The notes under the pieces were generated by a model. That model worked only from the letters and a program-made list of their open reading frames with translations. It made no database searches and was not told where the DNA came from. A DNA stretch of 64,000 bases from Streptomyces sp. NBC_01454 (GTDB lineage Bacteria; Actinomycetota; Actinomycetes; Streptomycetales; Streptomycetaceae), in assembly GCF_036227565.1 (NCBI RefSeq), contig NZ_CP109460.1, positions 6,944,001-7,008,000 on the forward strand. Direction: 5' to 3'. The translations under genes were made by a program, and so were the position numbers. Positions 1 through 7,303 of this stretch are shown here, in pieces; position 1 is the stretch's first letter, and each line of letters begins with the position of its first letter.

Positions 1-25
1 CCTGTCTGCAAGGAGTACGCCCCCG

Positions 26-1726
26 ATGACGTCCACGGTGCCCACCGCCGCCCACCACGCGGATGCCCAGCCCCCGATCACCATGTTCGGCCCGGACTTC
101 CCGTACGCCTATGACGACTTCCTCGCCCACCCGGCGGGTCTCGGCCAGGTCCCCGCGACCGAGCTGGGGAAGGAAGTCGCGGTCATCGGCGGCGGCCTCT
201 CGGGGATCATCACCGCCTACGAGCTGATGAAGATGGGGCTGCGGCCCGTCGTCTACGAGGCCGACCGAATAGGCGGCCGGCTGCGCACCGTCGGCTTCGA
301 GGGCACCCCGTCCGAGGCGGCGGGCCTGACCGCCGAGATGGGCGCGATGCGCTTCCCGCCGTCCTCGACGGCGCTCCAGCACTACATCGACCTGGTGGGC
401 CTCACGACCAAGCCGTTCCCCAACCCGCTGGCACCGGAGACCCCCTCGACCGTCGTCGACCTCAAGGGCGAGTCCCACTACGCGCGCACGGTCGACGATC
501 TCCCCGAGGTCTACCACCAGGTCATGGACGCCTGGAACGCCTGCCTGGAAGAGGGCGCGGACTTCGCCGACATGAACCAGGCGATCCGCGAGCGCGACGT
601 CCCGCGCATCCGCGAGATCTGGTCCCGCCTCGTCGAGAAGCTCGACAACCAGACCTTCTACGGCTACCTCTGCGACTCGACGGCCTTCAAGTCCTTCCGC
701 CACCGGGAGATCTTCGGTCAGGTCGGCTTCGGCACCGGCGGCTGGGACACCGACTTCCCCAACTCCATCCTGGAGATCCTGCGGGTCGTCTACACCGAGG
801 CCGATGACCACCACCGCGGCATCGTCGGCGGCAGCCAGCAGCTGCCGGTGCGGCTGTGGGAGCGGGAGCCGGCGAAGATCGTGCACTGGGCGCCGGGCAC
901 CTCGCTGTCGTCGCTGCACGAGGGCGCCCCGCGGCCCGCGGTGACCCGCCTGAACCGCACCGCCGGCAACCGCATCACGGTCACCGACGCCGACGGCGAC
1001 ATCCGCACCTACGAGGCGGCCGTCTTCACCGCGCAGTCCTGGATGCTGCTGAGCAAGATCGCCTGCGACGACTCGCTGTTCCCCATCGACCACTGGACGG
1101 CGATGGAGCGCACCCACTACATGGAGTCCAGCAAGCTCTTCGTGCCCGTCGACCGGCCGTTCTGGCTCGACAAGGACGAGCACACGGGCCGGGACACCAT
1201 GTCGATGACGCTGACCGACCGGATGACCCGGGGAACGTATCTGCTCGACAACGGCCCGGACGAGCCCGCCGTCATCTGCCTCTCCTACACCTGGTGCGAC
1301 GACAGCCTCAAGTGGCTGCCGCTGGGGGCGAACGAGCGGATGGAGGTCATGCTGAAGTCGCTGTCGGAGATCTATCCGAAGGTCGACATCCGCAAGCACA
1401 TCATCGGCAACCCGGTCACCGTCTCCTGGGAGAACGAGCCCTACTTCATGGGCGCCTTCAAGGCGAACCTGCCCGGCCACTACCGCTACCAGCGGCGCCT
1501 GTTCACGCACTTCATGCAGGACCGGCTCCCCGAGGACAAGCGCGGCCTGTTCCTCGCGGGCGACGACATCTCCTGGACGGCGGGCTGGGCCGAGGGCGCG
1601 GTACAGACCGCACTCAACGCGGTGTGGGGCGTGATGCACCACTTCGGCGGCGCGACGGATGCGGCGAACCCGGGTCCGGGCGATGTCTACGACGAGATCG
1701 CGCCGGTCGAACTGCCCGAGGACTAG
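26..1726 (+). CDS. Flavin monoamine oxidase, tryptophan 2-monooxygenase-like
   Basis: This 566-residue FAD-dependent amine oxidase has a Rossmann dinucleotide motif VIGGGLSG at residues 53-60, a following GGRLRT segment, and the C-terminal FAD-binding stretch around residues 510-537 (GLFLAGDDISWTAGWAEGA). Length and the long N-terminal lead before the Rossmann fold fit the bacterial Trp/Phe 2-monooxygenase and L-amino acid oxidase branch rather than eukaryotic MAO. These enzymes oxidise an aromatic amino acid to the amide or keto acid. The ATG at 26 is preceded by AAGGAG at 10-15. A partner amidase or nitrilase, common for this family, would lie left of the window and cannot be seen. The exact substrate is not deducible. 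Confidence 0.85.
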   Translation: MTSTVPTAAHHADAQPPITMFGPDFPYAYDDFLAHPAGLGQVPATELGKEVAVIGGGLSGIITAYELMKMGLRPVVYEADRIGGRLRTVGFEGTPSEAAGLTAEMGAMRFPPSSTALQHYIDLVGLTTKPFPNPLAPETPSTVVDLKGESHYARTVDDLPEVYHQVMDAWNACLEEGADFADMNQAIRERDVPRIREIWSRLVEKLDNQTFYGYLCDSTAFKSFRHREIFGQVGFGTGGWDTDFPNSILEILRVVYTEADDHHRGIVGGSQQLPVRLWEREPAKIVHWAPGTSLSSLHEGAPRPAVTRLNRTAGNRITVTDADGDIRTYEAAVFTAQSWMLLSKIACDDSLFPIDHWTAMERTHYMESSKLFVPVDRPFWLDKDEHTGRDTMSMTLTDRMTRGTYLLDNGPDEPAVICLSYTWCDDSLKWLPLGANERMEVMLKSLSEIYPKVDIRKHIIGNPVTVSWENEPYFMGAFKANLPGHYRYQRRLFTHFMQDRLPEDKRGLFLAGDDISWTAGWAEGAVQTALNAVWGVMHHFGGATDAANPGPGDVYDEIAPVELPED

Positions 1727-1762
1727 CGTCCGCCCGTACGGCGGGTGAGCGGGTGAGATGCC

Positions 1763-1792
1763 GGGGTCACCGTCCATGGGGACGGTGACCCC
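1763..1792 (+). terminator. Hairpin terminator after the amine oxidase
   Basis: Perfect 13-bp inverted arms (GGGGTCACCGTCC at 1763-1775 and its complement at 1780-1792) flank a 4-nt loop, 36 nt past the amine oxidase stop. There is no U-tract, which is usual for Streptomyces terminators. Confidence 0.7.
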
Positions 1793-1976
1793 GTCGTCGC
1801 TGCGCTCGAAGACGCCCTGCCGGCGGCCCGGGGCGTGACTGTGCGGACACGCCCTGGATCGCGGCGCCCGCGTACTCGTCCAGCGACCAGCCGGTGCCGA
1901 AGCCAGGGGAGACCCGGGACGCCGTACAGCCCCTGGGGGCGGGTTCGGGTGAGGACGGCCGCCGCGCCAGACGGGA

Positions 1977-2741
1977 TCAGCCGGGCAGCGGAGTCAGCAG
2001 CATCCGTCCGACCAGGCCGACGCCGGCGTCGAGGCGTTCGGTGAGCTCCTCGGCGACCTCCGGCAGCCGGCGCACGCCCCACAGGGCGCGGGCCGCCACC
2101 CAGGCGCCGTCCCTGGCCTTGTCCAGGCTCCATGACCCGATCAGATGCGTCAGCGGATCGGCCACGTCCAGCACATCGGGGCCGGGCATCAGCCGCTCCC
2201 GGATCCGCTCCTCCAGGCTCGTCAGCACCCCGCCGACCCGCTCGAAGTCGCTCTCCAGCGCGGCCGGTTCGCACTCCAGCACCTGGCAGGTGTCCAGCAC
2301 CGCCAGGGCCAGATCGTGGCCGATGTGGGCGTTGATCCCGGCCAGCGCGAACTGCAGCGGCCGCACCCCGGGGTGCCGGCGCAGCTGGAACAGCGGACGC
2401 CAGCAGGCCGGCGGCCGCAGTCCGGCGGTCGCGGCGTCCACCGCGGCGAAGTAGCGACGGGCGAAGCAACGGTCCAGCTCGCCGGCGGCCGACGGGTCCT
2501 GGAACGTGCCGTCCCCGATGCGCCCCGCCACCGCCTCGGTGACGGCCAGATAGACGCCGTTGAAGACGGCCACACCGTCCTCGGCGGGCAGTGCCGCGGC
2601 CAGCGCCCGCATCCGGGCCAGCACCTGGGCCAGCTCCGCGGCCGCCGCGGCTCCCGCGTCGGTGGGTGGCCTCGCGGCGGGCACTTGGGCCGGGTCCGGC
2701 CGCCGGTGGACGTCATGGTGCGGGGCGGGGTGCGGAGTCAT
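1977..2741 (-). CDS. DUF5995 family protein
   Basis: This 254-residue soluble protein resembles the DUF5995 family widespread in Streptomyces, whose function is not established. Recognisable features are an all-helical layout and conserved stretches such as FARRYFAAVDA and FALAGINAHIGHDLA. The reading frame stays open to 2924, but the upstream part is proline-rich and unlike the family. The ATG at 2741 has a GAGTGG box six bases upstream and gives the usual length. It is followed divergently by a permease gene. No catalytic motif is recognised. Confidence 0.7.
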   Translation of the reverse strand: MTPHPAPHHDVHRRPDPAQVPAARPPTDAGAAAAAELAQVLARMRALAAALPAEDGVAVFNGVYLAVTEAVAGRIGDGTFQDPSAAGELDRCFARRYFAAVDAATAGLRPPACWRPLFQLRRHPGVRPLQFALAGINAHIGHDLALAVLDTCQVLECEPAALESDFERVGGVLTSLEERIRERLMPGPDVLDVADPLTHLIGSWSLDKARDGAWVAARALWGVRRLPEVAEELTERLDAGVGLVGRMLLTPLPG

Positions 2742-2987
2742 CGTCATCCACTCAGCGTGACAGTGTGGTGACGGTTCGGGCAGGGCCGCGGCGGCCGTTG
2801 ACCGATACGGGGTAACGGACGGCGCGCCCCCTTGTGGGACGCAGCGGGACGAAACCGGCTGCCGCGCCCGTGGTCCGGGGCCGGGTGGACGCGGGGCGTT
2901 GCCTTCGGTTTTGTCCGCGGCCAAGTGTTCGGCTATTACTCAATCGGCTCTGTGACGTGCAGGGCGTCGCAGAGATGGAGCGTGATC

Positions 2988-4376
2988 ATGGCGAGCTTCG
3001 GGTGGAAGCTGCACGGGGACGGCAAGCACCTGGGGCCGGGCGAGGTGGTCAAACCCGGGGAGCGGCTGACATGGGGCCGGACGATCGGGCTCGGCGCCCA
3101 GCACGTGGTCTCGATGATCGGCGCTTGCTTCGTGGCCCCGGTGCTGATGGGGCTGGACCCCAATCTCGCCTTGATGGCCTCCGGTGTGGCGACCGTGCTG
3201 TTCCTGGTGATGACGCGCGGGCGGATTCCCAGCTACCTCGGCTCCTCGCTCTCCTTCGTCGGGGTGTCCGCGGTGATCGCCGGCCAAGGGGGCGACGCGG
3301 GCACCCTGACGGGCGCGATGCTCGTGGTGGGCGCCTGTCTGGCCGGCTGCGGCATCGCCATCCACGTCCTCGGGGCCCGGGTCATTCACGCGGTGCTCCC
3401 GCCCACGGTGACCGGCGCAGTCGTCATGCTCATCGGCTTCAACCTGGCGCCGGTGACGGCCAGTACGTACTGGCCGCAGGACCAGTGGGCGGCGCTCGCC
3501 ACGATGCTCTTCACCGGCCTCGCGCTCGTCGTACTGCGGGGTTTCTGGTCGCGCATCGCGATCTTCCTGGGCCTGGTCTTCGGCTATGTGCTGTCCTGGG
3601 TCCTCGACCGGACCGCGGGGCAGATCCATTCGGTCAACGGCTCGGGCAAGCTCACGGACCACTGGCGCATCGACTTCACCGGGGTCGCGAAGGCCGACTG
3701 GATCGGCGCTCCCACCTTCCACGCGCCGAACTTCTCGGCCTCCGCCATCCTCGTCGCGCTGCCCGTACTGGTCGCGCTGATCGCGGAGAACGCCGGGCAC
3801 GTCAAGGCGGTGGGGGAGATGACCGGCGATTCCCTGGACGACAAGATGGGCATGGCCGTCCTCGCCGACGGCACGGCCACGGTGCTCTCCACCGCGGTCG
3901 GCGGCCCGGCCACCACGACCTATGCCGAGAACATCGGCGTGATGGCCGCGACCCGCGTCTACTCCACCGCGGCCTACTGGGCGGCCGCCGGCTTCGCGCT
4001 GCTCTTCGGCCTGTGCCCGAAGTTCGGCGCGGTGGTGGCCGCGATCCCCGGCGGGGTGCTGGGCGGCATCACCGTCATCCTGTACGGCATGATCGGCCTG
4101 CTCGGCGCGCAGATCTGGGTGCGGAACAAGGTGGACTTCACCGTGCCGTTGAACCTCATCCCCGCCGCCGCGGGCATCATCGTCGCCATCGGCGGCGTCT
4201 CGCTGAAGTTCACGGCCCACTTCGAGCTGAACGGCATCGCGCTCGGCACCCTCATCGTGCTCACGGGCTACCACGGTCTGCGATGGCTCTCACGGGCGGC
4301 CGGCCAGCGGCACGAGCCGCTGCTGGACGGCGGAACGGCCGCTTACGGAGATGCGGAGGGGCCGTCGTCCGACTGA
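2988..4376 (+). CDS. NCS2-family nucleobase (uracil/xanthine) permease
   Basis: This 462-residue polytopic inner-membrane protein has about 12-14 hydrophobic segments and typical NCS2/UraA family blocks: an N-terminal LGAQHVVSM segment, a central EN-GHVKAVGEMTG segment, and GGPATTTYAENIGVMAATRVYS. These proteins are proton or sodium symporters for uracil, xanthine or uric acid. The ATG at 2988 has GGAG seven bases upstream. The open frame extends further upstream (to 2832) but without a ribosome binding site. Substrate specificity cannot be assigned from sequence. The downstream gene is convergent. Confidence 0.9.
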   Translation: MASFGWKLHGDGKHLGPGEVVKPGERLTWGRTIGLGAQHVVSMIGACFVAPVLMGLDPNLALMASGVATVLFLVMTRGRIPSYLGSSLSFVGVSAVIAGQGGDAGTLTGAMLVVGACLAGCGIAIHVLGARVIHAVLPPTVTGAVVMLIGFNLAPVTASTYWPQDQWAALATMLFTGLALVVLRGFWSRIAIFLGLVFGYVLSWVLDRTAGQIHSVNGSGKLTDHWRIDFTGVAKADWIGAPTFHAPNFSASAILVALPVLVALIAENAGHVKAVGEMTGDSLDDKMGMAVLADGTATVLSTAVGGPATTTYAENIGVMAATRVYSTAAYWAAAGFALLFGLCPKFGAVVAAIPGGVLGGITVILYGMIGLLGAQIWVRNKVDFTVPLNLIPAAAGIIVAIGGVSLKFTAHFELNGIALGTLIVLTGYHGLRWLSRAAGQRHEPLLDGGTAAYGDAEGPSSD

Positions 4377-4449
4377 GGCCGGTGGGATCGCCGAGCGGAC
4401 GCGGCGGCCGGTCGCACTCCCGTCCGCGCTCCCGCCCGTACCCCGGCCG

Positions 4450-5358
4450 TCAGGCCGCGGGAACGGGCACCAGCCGGTAGGCGTCTCCGTCGGTGATCAC
4501 CCGGCCGGCCGTGGGCGGGGGGAAGTGGGTGCCCAGCACGAGGGTGTCCGTGTCGGCGAGTGAGCCGAGCAGCCGGCGGCGCGAAGCCTCGGACTGCGCC
4601 GGGTCGATGTCGACGCAGGAGCCGATCGTGGGGTGGGCGAACTGGACGGGGTGGTGGATGCAGTCGCCGGTGATCAGCGCTGTCCCGCCCGCGCTGGTGA
4701 GCTGGACGGCGATATGGCCGGGGGTGTGCCCGGGGGTGGGCAGCAGACGAAGTCCGGGGGCGATCTCGACGCCCTCGGCCGGGACGTCGACCGTATCGAG
4801 CAGTCCGGCCTCCTCGACGGGGGTGACGGAGTCACGGAACATCTGCTCGCGCGGTGCGTCCATGGCGTAGCCGGCCCAGAATTCCCGCTCGGCGCGGGAG
4901 GTGAGGTACCGGGCGTGGGGGAAGGTGGGGACCCAGGCGCCGTTCACTTCACGGGTGTTCCAGCCGACGTGGTCGGTGTGCAGATGGGTGAGGATCACCA
5001 GGTCGACGGAGTCCGGGGGGAAACCGGCGGCGGCGAGGTCCTCGAGGTAGCCGGTCCGCAGGTGGTGCCAGGCCGGATTGGCGCGGGTCTTGCCGTTGCC
5101 GATGCCGGTGTCGACCAGGACCCGCAGTCCGCCCGTGTGGAAGGCGAAGGTGTGGCTGGCGATACGCAGGACGCCTTCGTCGTCGGTGAAGTCGGGGCGC
5201 AGCCAGTCGTGTCGGGCGGTCACCTGCGGGGTGGCCTCGGGCAGCAGCCAGGCCCCGGTGGCGGGGGGTAGCAGGACTTCGTCGATGCGGTGCACGGTGA
5301 CGTCGCCCACGGTCCAGGAGGGGGCGGCGGATGCCGGTGGAGTCTGCATGTCCGTCAT
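4450..5358 (-). CDS. MBL-fold metallo-hydrolase
   Basis: This 302-residue metallo-beta-lactamase-fold hydrolase has the diagnostic HLHTDH motif at residues 125-130, a downstream TPGHTPGH segment carrying a further metal His, and a GDCIHH segment. It looks most like the lactonase/arylsulfatase-like hydrolases of the MBL superfamily. No signal peptide is visible, so it is probably cytoplasmic. It lies 84 nt downstream of a creatininase-family gene on the same strand and the two are probably co-transcribed. The ribosome binding site is weak (GAAAG). An alternative ATG lies three codons in. The substrate is unknown. Confidence 0.87.
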   Translation of the reverse strand: MTDMQTPPASAAPSWTVGDVTVHRIDEVLLPPATGAWLLPEATPQVTARHDWLRPDFTDDEGVLRIASHTFAFHTGGLRVLVDTGIGNGKTRANPAWHHLRTGYLEDLAAAGFPPDSVDLVILTHLHTDHVGWNTREVNGAWVPTFPHARYLTSRAEREFWAGYAMDAPREQMFRDSVTPVEEAGLLDTVDVPAEGVEIAPGLRLLPTPGHTPGHIAVQLTSAGGTALITGDCIHHPVQFAHPTIGSCVDIDPAQSEASRRRLLGSLADTDTLVLGTHFPPPTAGRVITDGDAYRLVPVPAA

Positions 5359-5442
5359 TTTTTCTTTCAGAGTCTCTTTGTCGTTGGGGGGCGGCGGAAG
5401 TCGCCGTCGTCGTGCAGGGCCCGGCGGGTGCCCAGGGGCGGC

Positions 5443-6195
5443 TCAGCTCCAGACGCCCGCGGTGAGCAGCTCGGCCAGGGCGTCGGCGCAGCCCTCCAGG
5501 AGGCGTTCCCCCTTGGCCGCCGAGGCGGTGCGGGCATCACCGGCGGTGCCGGACGGCGTGACGGTGTCGAAGGTGACGGAGCGGTGGACCGGTGAAGTGT
5601 CCCCGGCCTGGAGGGAGATGGCCGGTCCCACGGCGCCGGCCACTTCCTCCGTGTGCACGAGGTCCGGGAAGGCCGCCAGGGCCATCGAGGTCTCGCCCTC
5701 GCAGGCGTGCATGAGATGCCGCTGGGTCTCCAGGGTGTCGGCGATCACCTCCCGTCCGGCCGTGAAGTAGCTGGTGACCGCGATCGGTGCCTGGAGTTCG
5801 ACGGTGAGTTCGTTGACCAGTGCGTGGAGCGCGGTGACGTTGCCGCCGTGTCCGTTGACGAGCAGGATGCGGCGGAACCCGGCACGCAGGATCGAGCGGC
5901 ACATGTCCCGCAGGAGCGCGTGGAAGGTCGGCAGCGACAGGGTCAGGGTGCCGCCGAAGGGCATGTGATGCTCCGCGAGTCCGCACGAGACCGACGGTGC
6001 CACCACCACCGGCAGCGGAGCCGCCGCCACGGCGGCCCGACGGCACACCTCCGCGGCGAGAAAGTCGTCCACGCCGGTGGGCAGGTGTGCGCCGTGCTGT
6101 TCGGTGGAGCCCACCGGCAGCAGGACGACGGCGTCGCGCAGCGCCAGGTCCCGCAGGTCAGGAGCGGTCAAACGGTTCCAGCGGTGCTCTGTCAC
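5443..6195 (-). CDS. Creatininase-family amidohydrolase
   Basis: This 250-residue protein has the metal-site motifs of the creatininase family: PVGSTEQHGAHLP at residues 28-40 with E32 and H34, D43/D44, NGHGGN near residue 115, and EGETS near residue 165. Family members hydrolyse cyclic amides or process peptides and pterin-like compounds (creatininase, MftE, ArfB). Which reaction applies here is not clear, and no mycofactocin genes are nearby. The gene is followed by the MBL hydrolase and preceded by an orphan LuxR regulator on the same strand. An AT-rich inverted repeat lies about 100 nt upstream. Confidence 0.85.
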   Translation of the reverse strand: MTEHRWNRLTAPDLRDLALRDAVVLLPVGSTEQHGAHLPTGVDDFLAAEVCRRAAVAAAPLPVVVAPSVSCGLAEHHMPFGGTLTLSLPTFHALLRDMCRSILRAGFRRILLVNGHGGNVTALHALVNELTVELQAPIAVTSYFTAGREVIADTLETQRHLMHACEGETSMALAAFPDLVHTEEVAGAVGPAISLQAGDTSPVHRSVTFDTVTPSGTAGDARTASAAKGERLLEGCADALAELLTAGVWS

Positions 6196-6293
6196 GACCC
6201 AGGACCTTTCGTCGGGGACAGTCCCCGCCGCGCCTACCCGCAGCGGCTAAGGCGAAGAATTCGCGTTAGTGAGTCTAGGCGCTCGGAGCTCCA

Positions 6294-6312
6294 AACGCAA
6301 AGATTATGCGTT
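6294..6312. promoter_or_regulatory. Inverted repeat AACGCA-N7-TGCGTT, operator candidate
   Basis: Perfect 6-bp arms (6294-6299 and 6307-6312) lie in an AT-rich patch upstream of the creatininase gene and just past the LuxR gene stop. A second small palindromic patch (GCGAA-GAA-TTCGC) lies at 6252-6264. The protein that binds is unknown; the neighbouring LuxR regulator is one candidate. Confidence 0.35.
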
Positions 6313-6352
6313 AAGGGGGTCTCTCCATGCTCGTCCCGGGCGCGGAGGCGGG

Positions 6353-6994
6353 TCAGATGAGGCCGGCGCGGATGGCGTAGGAGACGGCGTGGGCGCGGTT
6401 GCGCAGCTGCAGACGCTTCATCAGGCCGTAGAGGATGTACTTCACCGTGCGCTCCGAATAGCACAGCTTGGTGGCGATCTCGGAGAGTTCCCTGCCCTCC
6501 GAGACCAGGCGCAGGACGTCGAGTTCGCGGGGGCTGACGCCCGAGGCGGTGAGGCCGCGCGGGGCGAGGACCTCCCGGTGGGTCCACCGGACCTGTTCCA
6601 TCAGCGTGCCCTGGAGGGTGGGCGGGAAGCTGCCGCCGCCGTCCGCGACGGTGAGCAGGGTGCGGACGAAGGCGGCCGGAGTGAACGTGTCGCGCCACAG
6701 CACGGCCCGCACCCCCCGGTCGATCGCCGCCGAGACGTCTGCCCGCCAGTGCCGTCCGGCGATGAGGAGGAAGCGCGTGTCGGGCCGGTCGGACAGGGCG
6801 CGCAGCTGCTCCAGCGCGGTGGCGTCGACGGTGTCGAAGGCCGCGACGACGGCGTCGGCCTCGTGGATTCGCTCCGGTGGGACTTCCTGCACGCGCCGGT
6901 CGTGCTTCAGCGAGCTGACGAGTCCCGCGTGGACGACGGCGTCGGGTGAATGGACCGCTACACACACGGTGCCGGTGGATAACTGCTGGGGCAT
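6353..6994 (-). CDS. Orphan LuxR-type regulator with degenerate receiver
   Basis: This 213-residue regulator has a C-terminal LuxR (GerE) helix-turn-helix at about residues 145-205, with SPRELDVLRLVSEGRELSEIA and SERTVKYILYGLMKRL as its core. The N-terminal 125 residues look like a receiver fold, but the usual LLLDxxMP phosphorylation strand is not recognisable (AVVAAFDTVD instead) and the conserved Lys of the last strand is replaced (VLWRD). It is therefore probably an atypical, phosphorylation-independent regulator. The ATG at 6994 has a strong GGGGAGG box; the longer frame from 7021 lacks one. No kinase gene is adjacent. Confidence 0.82.
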   Translation of the reverse strand: MPQQLSTGTVCVAVHSPDAVVHAGLVSSLKHDRRVQEVPPERIHEADAVVAAFDTVDATALEQLRALSDRPDTRFLLIAGRHWRADVSAAIDRGVRAVLWRDTFTPAAFVRTLLTVADGGGSFPPTLQGTLMEQVRWTHREVLAPRGLTASGVSPRELDVLRLVSEGRELSEIATKLCYSERTVKYILYGLMKRLQLRNRAHAVSYAIRAGLI

Positions 6995-7303
6995 TGCGCC
7001 TCCCCGTCGGAAATCGCCCATGAGGTAGATGATCGTGCCACGCAGTTTTTGGCCACCGGCTTGCCGCAGGCCCCGATCCCTTAAGGACAGGGAAACCTGG
7101 CACGAGTAGCGGACGCAGGGGTCCGGAGGGCGGACAAACGGGCAAAGGTGGCCGGCGGGGCTTGCCGGCGGATGAACCCGCCCCGGATCATGAAGTCCTC
7201 AGGCACCCGCCGCTGCCTGGTCTTTTCCCGTACGGGGGGCCTGCGCGGGGTCCGCGCACGGCGGACGCCCCGCCCCGCCGACGGTCGCGGCGGACGCGGC
7301 CGC
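6995..7303. other. Intergenic region, no gene recognised
   Basis: This gap separates two LuxR-type genes on the minus strand. It holds the promoter region of the smaller gene and a probable terminator for the larger one. I see no coding sequence in it. Confidence 0.5.
7245..7273 (-). terminator. Possible terminator of the large LuxR gene
   Basis: GC-rich arms GCGGGGTCCGC (7245-7255) and a complement with a 2-nt bulge (7261-7273) form a hairpin about 30 nt past the stop at 7304. This is based on pairing alone. Confidence 0.4.
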
